Positions 13,841 to 26,170 of a stretch of 64,000 nucleotides of DNA are shown here, one piece after another (within the stretch, counting starts at the first letter, position 1; each line of letters opens with the position of its first letter). A model generated the notes under the pieces. That model ran no database searches, was not told the DNA's origin, and saw only the letters and a program-made list of their open reading frames with translations. The stretch lies in NCBI GenBank assembly GCA_037447605.1, contig CM074804.1, positions 5,670,162 through 5,734,161 of the forward strand, read 5' to 3'. The position numbers and the translations under genes are program-made. The stretch comes from Zygnema circumcarinatum. Its lineage: Eukaryota; Streptophyta; Zygnematophyceae; Zygnematales; Zygnemataceae.

Positions 13841-15962
13841 CTAATCATCATCATCATCATCATCGTCTCCCTGCCGCCTTTCGTGCTCGCTTACAAGCCT
13901 CTGCACATACTCCCTCTGCACTTTTTCCATCACACCTTCCGGCCCCTCGTCACCCGGGCCCACCAACACGGGCCCCACTTGACATAAAGAGAATGCAACA
14001 TCTGCAAAACATCACACCAACCAATGTCAGCTCGCTTTCACATTCGTGCTGTGTAACCCAAATGGACAACAACACAAACACAATTTTCTCTAAAAAAAAA
14101 AAACACTGTAAAGGATCGCATGATGCTAGGGTTGTGAACAAAGGCGAATCTTTGCTTTTACAGTGATTACCTTCTGGAGTGCATTGGTTTCCACCAAACT
14201 TGCGCATCCCAGCGAGGGTTGCCTTTACTTGTCCGGCGTTATATACTATCAAAGTGGGCAAGTTACGGTCGGGATAATTCTTTATGCATTCTACAGAAAC
14301 AATTTTTACAAACTTTGTTCCAGAGTACTTTTCCGCCAACTCCTTCAGACATTGGTCCACCACAGCGCATTCTCGAATCCTGCAGATAAATGATGTGCGG
14401 TCTGCGCATCAGAAAACGGATCTAGAAGGAATAACTAACATGCTCATGCTGCAAGAAGGAGGGATAGCGTGCGGGATAGGGGTCAAAGCAAGTGATTGCT
14501 TTTGGGCGAAACCCCAAGTTTCTATGACTCAATCATGTCTAGTCTTCCAGTCGCCCTATTATATCAAAATACAAGTAGTGAATCTTAATCTCCTGTGCAC
14601 ACTGACACACTGTGGGCTGCTGATTTTGGCCTTTCATGAAACGTTATCAATGCATGCATAGACGGGTTCCTTCAGGAATTCAGCTTTCAAGAAGATGAAA
14701 GCAACTCCTGCTGAAACTGCTTATCCTAGGGCAGCTCACAAGCTAGCGCAGATCCCTCTACTCAAGGACACGACAAGAAGTCTGCAGGCAGGATCTGAGT
14801 AGACATAAACCACAAGGGAGCTCGACACAATGTGCACAGTATGTTCTGCGACCAGGCCCTGGGGAGTTCTGTTCCATCCCCGTCCTCGTACATTGTTATT
14901 ATTCTTGTGCGTTATCTTTGGCTTCCGCTACCCCCATGTTTCCCAACAATGCGTCGCTCAATCAGCTTGTCCCGACTGGCTCATGTCTGCTGAACCTTGA
15001 CTCAACGACTTTACACCTCCAATAAATAGATGTTTGCATCTTTTGCTTTGTTGTTGTGCCTTTCGTCTTGCTCCGTCTTTATCTCAGCTCTCTGAGGCTT
15101 ATGAACGTCCTTTATCTCCGTGTAAAGATGCAGTGGGGCTGTGCAGCCATGTCTTTAACAACCTATAAAAGGGAAACTCACCCCTCCTTGAACAGATGCA
15201 CCACCACCCACACGTCTGGAGGCGCATCTGTCACCTCTCGCACAAAGTCCTGCTTCTTGATGAGCTCCACACTGCCAAACCGCGGTTTTAATGTCGCATT
15301 TTGTAATTCTGCTAGGCGCTTTCTCCTGCCACGGTATTGATATCAGAAGCTCACAAAAACCCCCAGACGACAGCTTAAGGTGCCTCAAGAGCCTAAAAAC
15401 GAAACAATATCGGAATTGCACCTTGCAAATTTGACAGCCAACATTTAATACCTACTCTTTGACGTGATAGGTTTAAACTATGACGGCCTCGCAAAGCATG
15501 ACTACAGTTGGAACGGCGCTATTGTGGGGATTCAAAGACCCACTAGAAAGGAAACGCCGACGTACACACTCTGACAAACCTTCCAAGCACAAAAAATACA
15601 GCAATTAATACATGCGATTGAAGCTCTCGTCTCCCTATGCCCTGACCTGCTTCTTCAACATATCACTATCACTATCATAACATATCACATATCACTACTT
15701 CCGACATCACGCCATTCCCCTGCACACACCTGTACTCCTCCAAGAACCGGTCGTCACTCGTCTCATCCTCCAGTTCCTCCAGCTCGAGCTCCGTCCGTTC
15801 ATCCACCCACTCCCTGTTCCTCGCCGGCTCCTCTGCAGGCCGCCATGGCTCCGGCGGCTTGGGCTTGTCCGGGGGAGGACGGTTCCCATACTTGACCATT
15901 AGGTCCTCCCATTCTGTCGTGGCGCCCTCCTCGCCTTTGTACACTGTGTGGTACTCCGCCAT
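13841..15962 (-). CDS. PLP3: Phosducin-like protein 3 (PDCL3/VIAF type), 4 exons
   Basis: Phosducin-like 3 proteins are thioredoxin-fold co-chaperones that work with the CCT chaperonin in tubulin folding. Exons from the 5' end are 15730-15962, 15182-15325, 14171-14379 and 13841-14001; they sum to 248 codons plus stop, typical for the family. The N-terminus MAEYHTVYKGEEGATTEWED matches plant PLP3, as do the linker ELEELEDETSDDRFLEEYR and the thioredoxin-fold segments FGSVELIKKQDFVREVTDA, FVKIVSVECIKNYPDRNLPT and QVGPVLVGPGDEG. The protein ends in seven aspartates encoded by a GAT microsatellite at 13844-13864. Telomere-like repeats lie just upstream of the start. The identification is secure; the CCT/tubulin role comes from the family. 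Confidence 0.94.
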
Positions 15963-15986
15963 GGCCCCGCTTCCGCCACCGCCTCA

Positions 15987-16120
15987 ACCCTAAACCCCAA
16001 AACCCTCAACCCTAAATCCTGAACCTTGAACCCTACCGTAAGCCCTGAGCTTTAAACCCTAATTCCTCAACCTTGAGCCCTAAACCCTCAACCCTCAATC
16101 CTAATCCCTCAACCCCCCGC
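15987..16120. repeat. Degenerate telomere-like repeat (CCCTAAA/CCCTCAACC)
   Basis: About 130 bp immediately upstream of the phosducin-like start codon consists of diverged CCCTAAAC, CCCTCAAC and CCTTGAAC units resembling the plant telomere repeat CCCTAAA. It may act as a telo-box promoter element, which in plants often marks housekeeping and translation genes, or be an interstitial telomeric scar. The repeat is seen; its function is inferred. Confidence 0.8.
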
Positions 16121-17099
16121 CAACGCCTCCGCCTGTTCTCCGTCGAAGGGGATTCCGCAGCGTCCGAAATCTTCGGATCCACAATGTGCAGATCTAGATC
16201 AACAAAGTACATTATTGATTACACCGTACGGGGATTCAAGACCGATCCACAGTCGGTACGAACCAGTACGCTTTTTGGCGGTCGCCGGCACTCGAAAAAT
16301 CGAAGCGGCCGTACACTTCGCACAGCAGCCTGGCTTCGGGCGTCCGTACAGGTTTGAAAGGTTGGCTTTTTAGGGTTGCTTCGGCCTGCAGGGACCTCCA
16401 CATTATTGGGCACTGTCTGTTTTCTCTGCACTTGGGCCACTTTCATTCCGCATTCCGTAGGCATTATGTGGAATTTTACAGAATGTTTAGCGTACAACTC
16501 GGCATCAACATATTTCCAATAATTTCACTTTAGCACAAAAGTTGCCGCCATTGCCAATGCACAAATGCGGTGCGATATCGATCTCCTTGTCCCCTTGCGC
16601 CGTCCATTGCAACGGCGTGCCTTGCAAACATTAACCAAACTCCACGCTCTCAGACTATCAGATCTCCGTCCGCCGCATCCTGCGCCCGAATTGTTGACAT
16701 GGAAATTCTTCAGTACATCCCTCCACGCCTTCGGCTCGGAGACGCTACAATCGCGGAAGCACAAGATCTCACTCACAAAGCCTTAAGCGGCCCGAAGGAA
16801 AAGAATGAAATAACAGATCGAAGAACAAGGAGGTAAGAAAGAAACACAATGGCCTAAAACTCTTAACTTCCAAACCGGAGTACAAGAACGTGGCCAAAGC
16901 CCCTCCTACGCTTTTCTACTCCAATACGAGGTCCCCCTTATGCTCTGAAACTCCACCACATTCCGGCAAGCTACTACTACTGCTTTTCGCAATCTACATC
17001 ATAGGGTTATTCACTCTAACTCTGCCCCTTAATTTATACATGGCTTGTGTGACATGACTCCGTCACGTCACGCCCGGCCTTGCAGGTCGATGTTTTTCA

Positions 17100-17430
17100 A
17101 CAGCCAACTAAGCGAAATTTTCTAGACCTGCCCGTTCGTACATGTCCTCCGCGCGGCCGTACATGTTCGCCGAGTGACGTTTTTTTTTCGTCCCTTGCGA
17201 AAATTTTGCGCGCCATCGGTCCATCCGTTGGTACAATTGTCCTTATGTAAACCGCTCGCAGCCCCGAGCGGGCGCAAGCGACCGTCGATCTCCCGCGATC
17301 GCGGAGCCGCAGTCCCTTACGCCCCCGCCTGCCGTACGCTCCGCAGCCCCGCGAGGCCCCGCCGCCGGGTCGGCGCAGCTCCGGAGGCCTGGGTGGTACG
17401 GACGTTTTATCACCCTTTTTTTTTTTTGGG
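17100..17430. repeat. GC-rich CGTACGG-type island, copy 1
   Basis: The stretch is strongly GC-rich, contrasts with its AT-balanced neighbours and holds GTACATG/GTACGG motifs and many CG dinucleotides. It resembles the islands at 19930-20280, 44880-45800 and 50880-52030. It runs into the N gap. Confidence 0.55.
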
Positions 17431-17440
17431 NNNNNNNNNN
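17431..17440. other. Assembly gap (10 Ns)
   Basis: Ten N bases follow a T-rich, G-ending run. The true gap size is unknown. Sequence on the left is GC-rich and on the right AT-rich, so the join may not be contiguous. Confidence 0.99.
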
Positions 17441-18221
17441 CACAAAGCCATTTCATATATACAAGGTTTCGAATTTTGTAAACGCATATCGTCGAGTTGT
17501 TGTGTGTCCGGTTCTCTCGATGTACTGGTCTCTACACATTTTACAATTTCGTACAAGTTTACAATTGTCTCTTGGTTTCAAATTGTGGCTTGTGTCTTGT
17601 GTGATACTGTGAGTTCCTTTTTTTGCCTAAGGGTCGGGCCGCGCCTTCACATGCGCGAACTGAACGCGCAAGGGATTGCGTACTACGCGTACGCGGCGGC
17701 TAAGCTGCCTTCGAAACCACCAGGACCACTCCCTCTCCAAGCGGCGGCTTAGCCGTTGCGTTGCTTTTCACGCAACGGCGAATGCACTCCATGCGAATGC
17801 CTTCCTGGCGGCATCGTGTCCGCCCATTTCATCGACGGTTCTTCGCGAGCTGCGAAATCGAGCATAACTATGGTTATTGCAACCAGGCAGTTCCTTAACG
17901 CCTTCCGTACAGCTATAAGGATCTGCGCCGGGCCAAAAAATACGGCCAAACGTCTGCGAAATGAAGAATAACGCCCCGTATTTCGCGCGCGCCGTGCCGC
18001 TCCGCGCTCGCGCCGCGACCAATCAGCACACGCCGTCTACGGCCCTGCGTCGCGGCCGTACCGCCGCGTGCTTCTCCGTACTGCGGGCACTACTGTACTG
18101 TATGCGCACCCCTTTGGACAGACCCTAGCCCGTAATCCTACGACCCTGGCTCTGCCATGTAGACTCCCAAACAAGAACAAAAACATGCTCCCATGAACAA
18201 TGTGGCACTAACTAATGTACA

Positions 18222-18904
18222 CTAACACTTGGGTACCCACGTCACTCTGCGCCAGAATTCGATCATGTGTTGGACCCTAATCTTCTCCTCTAGCGTCAGC
18301 CACTCCACCGCTCGCACACTCCGCAGAAACTCCAATGCCAAAAGCGTGAACCCGCAAACCTCCATCTTTGTATATCCCACCTCTCCATATGCACGTAAGG
18401 CATCCAACAATCGGCAGCCTTGTCAGGAAGGCCAATCACGCTACCTATGCACACATCCGTGTCCGGATGTATGTATACTCCCGCCCGTGTGGGTAGGGGA
18501 AGAATTCTGTACTGGGGCTTGGTGAGAACGCCGGTGTCTCTTGAAAAACGAATGGGACCGCCGGTAAGAACGGGCAGCCATCTAACGGGGGAAGATTTCT
18601 CACAGAATGAGGCCACGATGATGTCTGATCAGCATGCAGCAGCTTGACGGGGCGCGCATAGTATGTTACCCCCTCACTTTCCTCCACCTCCCAACTGCGT
18701 CCAGACACCGCCATCCCCGAGCAAACAAAGACCAGGACGGTCGTTGGACTCAGCGCTTTCCAAAATCTTCAAAGCATCGGAATCTGGAGGGGCACCTGCA
18801 TTCCTGTTGCACTCCACTTCCTTCCGAGGTGCAGGGTTACCAAGTTCCTCCTTAGTCGTGATGGCAACCCCCACCCCATAAGCTTCTCTGAGAATCCTAC
18901 GCAC
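18222..18904 (-). pseudogene. Frameshifted coding remnant of unknown family
   Basis: On the minus strand, protein-like sequence continues across several frames. The frame at 18674-18904 contains KEELGNPAPRKEVECN. The stretch VLTGGPIRFSRDTGVLTKPQ to GLPDKAADC is in one frame around 18416-18600. It then jumps by one base at about 18415 into LLDALRAYGEVGYTKMEVCG and FLRSVRAVEWLTLEEKIRV, ending in a stop. Similar composition and smooth continuation across the jumps suggest a decayed gene or transposon-borne fragment. I do not recognise the family. An intron-containing gene is possible, but no good splice sites sit at the frame changes. Confidence 0.35.
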
Positions 18905-19929
18905 CTCGTTTCGCGTGTGTCACTCCCCTCTGTAGCCTGTTCTCCTCCTATGCTTTGTCCTCCTACAGTTGCCATCTCCTCTGCTGCTCCTGCGATGCAG
19001 CTCGCCTCATCAGTCGTTCACCTATTTCTTCGATTGCTTTTGCTCCTTCCACCTCTTGTTTCACCCTGCAAAAAGAACATGGGACGGAATCCCCGGCCAA
19101 AACGGCGTGTACACAGAACTCGCAGGCTGGTTCTTCAGAGACAGTGAAAGAATCGGAGCCTATCGACATCCGCCATTTACGACCACCTTTGAGGCTGCAA
19201 GTTTAGAGATTGTGGCTTCTTAGATTGCCGAGTCCCTTGTTCTCGTCACCGAGCGACTGGAGTATCTGTGCGTGTTCTTTGGTTGGGGTCGTGAGCAACA
19301 TTTTGTTTGCATGATTCAGCTATGCTTAGGGTAGTGCAAGGGAACGGTGATCAGAGGGCGCTGCAGGTGTGTCTTATTCAAATTCCTTAAGAGCAAGCGC
19401 AGACTTACTCCTATGTAGTGGCGCTCCTAGGTTTTTTGGGCCCACGGGTTGGACTCTTCGAATCCACCTGTCTGCTGAGCCTCATTTGTCTCAACACACT
19501 GTCCGCATTTGAACTCGACGGAAACCATCGGCTCAGCTTCCTTTGGGCGTTGGTCGAAGAACGCAGTGTCATTACTCCCTTTTTCCCTCAACCTTTTCCT
19601 ATTCCACCTGAGTGGCCTCTTTACACCTGTCCTACATTTGAGGGACCGTACCATGAGATTTGGCTTTGGGAGCAGGGTCCGCGGACGTTTCATTCGACTC
19701 ACATGTTCCTCGAATTCCGCGGGGATGAAGGTAACGGGGCGGCGAGTATGCCCGTTAATGATTTACATGCAGCTATGGAACTGCAAGTCGATGATGCTCA
19801 CATCATTCCTTACGTCAATTATTAGTCAGGAACAGCTTCTCCTCTCGCTTTGTTTTGTGTGCTATTCAGATCTGGGAGTGTTTTTTGTTATTCCCTTTTC
19901 AAAATGCCTTCCTTTCAGTCGCGCAGTGG

Positions 19930-20280
19930 CGCTCCGGCATGCCCCCCTCCCAGTAGCAGCGCTGTTGGCCGGCCTCCGCGACCGCGAGTGGGCGCCGTCC
20001 TGTACGGACCACGGCGCCCCGCTCGACGGCGCTCGACGGCCCCGCGCCGCGCCCGCTGCCGCGCGCGCCCGCCGACCGTCCGATGGGGCACTCGCTTGCG
20101 GACAGATATCGACTCGCGAACTGGGGGGGACCGGCGGGATTGGGCACAGCGCGCCCACGTGGCAGGCTCTGATTGGCTTGCGGCGCACGCAAACAAAAAA
20201 ACCAGCCGTGCCCTGTACGGACGGTTCCTGAGAGCAATCCGTCCGTCCGTCCGTCCGTCCGTCCGGTCGGCACTGACTGT
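19930..20280. repeat. GC-rich CGTACGG-type island upstream of the dehydratase, with CCGT tetranucleotides
   Basis: This block has two CTGTACGGAC motifs (near 19998 and 20215) and a run of CCGT tetranucleotides at about 20238-20265. It abuts the 5' region of the arogenate dehydratase gene. Long open frames on both strands follow from the GC-rich, stop-poor composition. Confidence 0.6.
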
Positions 20281-20340
20281 TTTAGCGAGGGAGCTCAGTT
20301 TGAGCACGGGCGGGCCGCAGGGTAGCGCTGTGGGGGGGAA

Positions 20341-20390
20341 GGGAGAGAGAGAGAGAGCGAGAGGACGAGAGAGAGAGCGAGGGAGGGGCC
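20341..20390 (+). promoter_or_regulatory. GAGA-rich 5' leader of the dehydratase gene
   Basis: A GA dinucleotide-rich tract (GAGAGAGAGAGAG, then further GAGAGAG) ends right at the start codon context GGGGCCATGG. GA tracts are common in plant 5' UTRs and bind GAGA-type (BBR/BPC) factors. The tract is seen; the regulatory role is inferred. Confidence 0.5.
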
Positions 20391-23300
20391 ATGGCTGCCC
20401 TCCGCGCAGGCACCGCCGCCATTGCAGGCTGGGCGAAGCTTGCCGAAGCTCCCGGTCCTCTTGAGAGCCGCAGTAGGGAGGCCTGTGTGGGTGAAGGGGA
20501 GGCCCGGGCGGCAAGACGGAGAGGCGGAGGCGTGGGTGAGAGGGAAGCGGAGGGGAGGTGTACTGTGAGGGCTGCGGCGGGGAGTCTGACGAAGGGGCTG
20601 CAGGCGCAGGCGCCTCCTGGGGGCTCCGCCGCCTCGTGCTGGTGGCTCATGGCGGGACTGGCGCGGCCAGACGAGCCTGCGTCCTCCTCGCAGCCCTGCT
20701 TGCCGAGCTCTTCAAGGCACTCGCTCGCGCAGGAGCGCGCGGGTGTGAGGGACTCTTCTCCATACGTAAAAGCTTCGACCATCGCAACTCCAGGCTCAGC
20801 GTCCTCGTCAGAATCGCTCGCCGCAGATGGCAACGAGAATGAAAAGGGAGCAGCAGTGGAACCTGCCGAATCGCATGCACCGAGTAGGTCCCTGTTTCAA
20901 CTCATGTGCAGCGATTAAGTTGTGTTGATTTCTACCCGTGTTCTCTTGAATTGAAAGAGTTGTCCTTATGCAAATCAGTGTACACGGTACAGTCGGTCCT
21001 CCCAATAAATGGGCAACGCCTTGACTCTAGCAGACTTCCGGAATGCCCTCCTTCACAACTGAGCTCATAGGTTCTTGCAGTTAAATGCCAGTTTTCCACC
21101 CAATGCCCTTTCTACTCCATGATCAACGTTATGTAGTTGTGTTTGCTTATTTTTTTTAGAGAAATGCAACTTAGTCCAAGAAAATGCGTTGAAGCTTGAG
21201 ACAATGGCAAGGCACCGATTTCAGGGTTTTAGAGTGTATTGAATCAGCATTTTGATTCAAGCATTTGCTGGTGTTTGCTCATGCGTGTGTTCGTTTTTCA
21301 TGAGTTTCCAGCTCGTCCGACTGCCCATAACGCTGCATGCGCACCAGATATGGTGCTGGAACCGGGGGAAGGAAAGGATTAGCGTCACAACAGTCCAACA
21401 CTGCTTTTCCTTTAGAAAGTCCCAAGGTTGGGATTGATAGCATTTTGCTATCAAACTCTGTGTTCTCACCGATGATGAAGAAGGCCAGCTTACTGCTAGT
21501 GCCCTTTGTCCCGAGCTGAACCCCCCACCATTGGCTCATGATGAAGCCTTAGTCTCGTGTCCGCTCGACTGATTTAGTCGGCCATGGGCCATTGTGAGTA
21601 TGCAGAGCCTCTCTCTATCACTGATCTCCAATCAAAGCAGATCTCAACTTCTCTGCGGGTCGCATATCAGGTATTCCTCCATTCTGGTTCTATACAAACT
21701 GCTCACCCTCACCCTCACCCTCTTTATTAGAAAACTGCTTCCTCCTTTTGTCCCTGCTCAGTAGAGAATATGCAACTTGATCGCATTTTCTCGTGGCTTG
21801 ATAATTTCCTGCATTTTATCTCTTTTTGTCTTATGAGGGCGAAATTTTTGGGCTTTGATGAACGAGGAGTGCGCCGTTTTAATGCTGGGTTTTCCTTTGG
21901 ATTTGACAGGGGGTTCCTGGAGCTTACAGCGAAGCAGCAGCAGTTAGAGCATATCCTGACTGTGAACCGATTCCTTGTGAGCAGTTCGAGGCTGCATTCC
22001 AGGTGATTTTTTTTGGTCTGAGGGATTAGACCGAACGATGGTAAATACAAATGATGCACCATGTCTTTTTGACATGGTCGTCGTATTTGTGAATAAGTCG
22101 AGATTTTCCACAGGTTGGCTGGGCTTTTGTGGCCATAAGACTCTCCTTCTGCTTAGCCATTTGACTGTCCATGGACTGTGTTTTTTCTACCGGCGGAATC
22201 ATGTTTTAGATTGTCCCTTATTTTTGGGGTCAACCTTCAGTTTAGTTGCAATGCCACCTTTCCATTATTGCTAGTGTACCCCAAATGAAGATTTGATATG
22301 CGATGGGGTTGTTGGAACTGACTGAGGGGAAGCTTGACCTCCTTTGACCTTCAATGTGCTTCTGGAGAATCTAGAAGTCCAGCCTGCTTATCATCACCAA
22401 CTGCTTTTCCGTGCTTGCCATTGCAGGCAGTTGAGCTTTGGCTAGTAGACCGTGCCGTTCTGCCATTTGAAAACTCCCTTGGAGGCAGCATCCACCGCAA
22501 CTATGACCTCCTATTGCGGCATCGTCTGCACATCGTGGGAGAGGTCCAACTGGCAGTGAACCACTGCCTGCTCGCGCTGCCCGGCACCGACATTACCGAC
22601 CTCAAGCGTGTGTTGAGTCACCCGCAGGTGAGCGGCAGACTGCTTCATTGCTGCCGCACTGTAAGGAGGAAGGGGTCCTGCGGATAGCGACATAGCCGGG
22701 GCACTCATTAGGTTCTGAGGTACACCATACATAGAGGAAACTATTCTGTTGGCTCATCGGCAAGGGCAAGTTGGGTGCACACTGCTTGTGTTTTTGGGAC
22801 TTTGCACGTTCAAGTACTGGCATGCTCCTTGCTGCCACGGCATCTGCTCTTCTGAGTAATGTGGGGTGTCTCGCTTGACATCCTTTAAGCTTGTCAGCAC
22901 CTTAGTTAGGAAAACAAACTTGTTTCTGGACTTAGATATGCACTGATTTGCGTTTAGCGGATGGCAGGCTTTGGCGCAATGTGAGGCGACCCTTTCCAAG
23001 CTTGGCGTCACCCGCGAGTCCGTACACGACACCGCCGGGGCTGCACAGGTGCAACGGTTGGCAGGACTGCTGCTTGATTGAAGAGAGCGCAGGAGGAATG
23101 AGGGCAGGGCTTGAAGGATTAGTGCACTACCTTTCACCTATTGCCGATGAATCTTTTCTTCACCTCTTTGAAATAACAAAGACTTCTTTGAGATAATGCA
23201 GATGATTGCAGCGCAAGGGATGAAAGATGCGGGTGCCATTGCTAGTTCTCGTGCTGCTTCGATATATGGCCTTGACATTTTGGCGGAGTTCATTCAGGTG

Positions 23301-25273
23301 ATGGGAACTAAGGTTGATGCTGAATGCTGTCGTTCTTGCAAGTTCATTTGGAGCGCTTAGTTTCCTTGGGGCCGGAAAAAGTGTTGAAATGGTTAAGTTT
23401 CTCTCTTTTCTCGTTTACTTTCTTGTTGGGAAGGCGGAACCTTACAAAGTCCGCCACCCTACCTCCCTCCGATTGTTGATTATATACATTGTTCTGAATG
23501 CAAAGGTATTCCATCTGCTATAAATCGACAAGTCTTTTCTGTTCTCTGAAGGGGAGAAGCCCTTTTCATGATCTGATGTGTTCGTTTCGCGGATGGTGCT
23601 ATGTTCAGGACGACCCCGACAACATCACACGTTTCCTGATTTTGGCCCGAGAGCCAATTTTTCCCGGGACAGACCGTCCATTTAAGGTGTGCTTTGGCTG
23701 ACATCATCCTGCTGTTGGCACATCTAGATGTGGATTGATCCCTTGAGCTGGTGTTGAGTATGCACATTTGGTTATCCGCCGCTGTTCATCGTCTGACAGT
23801 GAGTGATTCTGGTAGTGGGTAGACGAGCTACACGAACAAGCTGTGCCTTTTGGAATTATCTAGTTATATTTTCATTTTTCCTGGGGACTTTTGTCAGTTT
23901 ATATTCTGAGCTGGCCTTAAGGAGAATGGTGATGATGATGGGGCCAGATCTAGGGAGGGCATGACCAGTATGGAGTGAATTGTTTGCCACTGCAGACAAG
24001 CATTGTGTTCACATTGGAGACTGGTCCAGGAGTACTTTTCAAGGCACTTTCAGTGTTTGCACTGCGTGACATCAACCTCACAAAGGTGCGTTATTGACCC
24101 TCTCAGATGTAGAATGTGGTCGGCATGCATAAAAGTCAAGCTTAAATTGAACTCTTGATGTTATAAGTTGGACTTTACTTTTCGGCAAATGCTCAATGTG
24201 TGAGAGTTGCTATACTGAGTATATGTTTCCCAACGATTTCTAGATTTATGCGTGTACATTTTACAAGTCACCTTCAACTAACTCAAGCAACAACAATGGC
24301 AATTTCGCACTTCTGCTTGCTTATTTGTGTATTATTCTTTTTGTTCGCTTTCTGCTCAGTAAATAGTAGGACTGAACTTGGGGATTCTGCCTACTGTTTA
24401 TCTAACGCAGCAGCTGGAAATTATTTTTTCTAACAGAGAGCTTGTATTGGAGAGCTGTGACAGATTGAGAGCAGGCCGCAGAAAAATAAGCCTTTGTCGG
24501 TGTTCTCAGGGGAGCAGATGAATGGCAAAACAGAGTGAGGATCTGATCTGGACCTGAGGGCTGTTTTTGCACTTTAGCAATTCCCGACGTGCTGATCTGC
24601 GTTTGTGTCTATGCTGACATAAGCTGGGTTACAACCTTTCCTATTGTCCTTTTGTGTGAATACTTTATGAAAGGTGCTTTGCGTCCAGTTTTCTTCTCAT
24701 GTTCAGGCTATGCTCGTGAAAGTGTCTTTTTAGGTCCACATTTATGGCACAGCTGTCGGGTCACATGCACAGAAGCTAATAGATTGAATATCGGCGTGGG
24801 AGCAGTGCTTTGATGAGGGAGGCGGCAGACAATGGCTATCGCTTGTTCGATTATCTCTTCTACATTGATTTTCAGGCGTCTTTGGCTGAACCCCGTGCAC
24901 AAAACGCACTTCGACACTTACAGGTATAAAATTCTCTCCTCGACTCTTTCCCACTTCTTTGTTAGCATTTAACGTGCACCTCTTTTGGCGAGCTGTTGCG
25001 GAAGGAGGGGTATGGTTGGAGTCATTAGAAATGTCATTGGCATGAAATGTAGCTGAGAGTAGGATGTGTTGAGCTTTCGTTTGTGTGACTCGGTCAGTGT
25101 AGGTCTGGGATGCATGATAGCACGCCTGCAGAAAAAATGCGCGCAGAACAAAGAATGGACACGGGGACGGCATTGATGAGGGTGTGGCAAATCATGGACT
25201 GCAGGAGTTTGCGCCCTTCTTGAGAGTCCTGGGAAGCTATCCGATGGATGTCAGCCCTAATGCAAAGCTGTGA
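20391..25273 (+). CDS. ADT: Arogenate/prephenate dehydratase, plastidial, 11 exons
   Basis: This enzyme makes phenylalanine from arogenate (or phenylpyruvate from prephenate) in the plastid. Exons are 20391-20883, 21606-21670, 21910-22002, 22427-22627, 22968-23048, 23202-23297, 23609-23686, 23996-24085, 24464-24534, 24806-24923 and 25205-25273, giving 484 codons plus stop with all phases matching. Residues 1 to about 165 are an Ala/Ser/Arg-rich plastid transit region. The dehydratase domain starts [17 protein letters not shown] and includes [25 protein letters not shown], the catalytic NITRF motif (Thr-Arg-Phe) and FLILAREP. The C-terminal ACT domain holds [20 protein letters not shown] and the ESRP motif that binds phenylalanine for feedback control. 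The start is the first ATG after a GA-rich leader. Preference for arogenate or prephenate cannot be set from motifs alone. Confidence 0.95.
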
Positions 25274-26170
25274 CGAAGACTTTTTGGACAAGGTGGAGCG
25301 TGGAGCTTCTGGAAGAGGCGAGCAATGCCGAAGACTTACTTTCAAACCATTCGGAGACTCATCCCGACGAGATGCTCGCACATATGGATCAGCCGCAGAG
25401 GCCGCCCCCCCTTACGCGTCATTATGTTACCCGTACAATACCTATGGCAGGTCTAGTACTCAAAGTTGGCTAGATTAGTCAGGAAGATAGTAGATAGTTT
25501 GTAGGGGCCGCAGTAGAGACGACAAAAGGCCGTTGGGGAAACAGAAAGAACTGCAACTTCATCCGTGGTCAAGTGTTCTCTCGGCCTTTGCCATGTCTCT
25601 GCTCCCAATTTTGTCCATTTTCTCCATTCGAGCTGTAACTCTTCCATCCAATATTTACTTGAGATTCTTCAGTCACTTAGCTAAATCTTTGCAACAGGTC
25701 GATGTGAAGGATGCACAGTCATCCCTTTCCTTTCACCGGAGGTCACTTTCGGTCAAAGATGAAAGGAAGCAGGTCTGCTGAGAAACATGGTACAGCCATT
25801 CAAGCAAAGGATGCGAATATAATACTGTCGCTATTCATATCCGTGGATGCAGATGTCAAAAGGTGGAGCAAGGAAGCACAACTAGGAAGAGTGACAACAA
25901 AAAACGTGGTAATTGGCTTATAGAGGTCGCAACACAAGTTGGCGTGTGGATAGACAGATGCTATATTCACACCACTACTTCGAGAGAGCCCTCTGCAGCT
26001 TCAGTGGATAGACAGCCTCCGATTATTTTAAAATCCCCACAATTCCAGCTTTTGCAGTCACCTTAAAGAATGAAAAACAAATGCATGAGAATTCTAATGT
26101 CGGCCTCAACCCGGCCCCCCTTTTCAGCCCTCCGCACAGGCAAGTGCAACGCAGCAGTCGGGAGGGGTCC
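25274..26170. other. Convergent intergenic region, nothing recognised
   Basis: This lies between the 3' ends of the dehydratase and the cotransporter gene and is presumably 3' UTRs and spacer. I see no domain, RNA gene or clear repeat. Confidence 0.6.

Larger units (their letters stand above)
15963..20390. other. Long intergenic region rich in repeats, no intact gene
   Basis: This 4.4-kb stretch between the divergently transcribed phosducin-like and dehydratase genes holds telomere-like repeats, GC islands with CGTACGG motifs (about 16225-16350, 17100-17430, 17990-18100, 19930-20280), an N gap and a decayed coding remnant near 18222-18904. An open frame at 19418-19825 (+) and an opposing one at 19427-19702 (-) are of unknown status. 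I cannot support an intact gene here. Confidence 0.6.

Noticed and set aside
19850-20464. 204-codon plus-strand frame overlapping the dehydratase start
   Set aside because: It runs through the GC island and CCGT repeat in a frame other than that of the dehydratase; the translation is low complexity.
25863-26120. Short frames between the dehydratase and CCC1 genes
   Set aside because: They are short, lack a domain and lie in convergent 3' regions.
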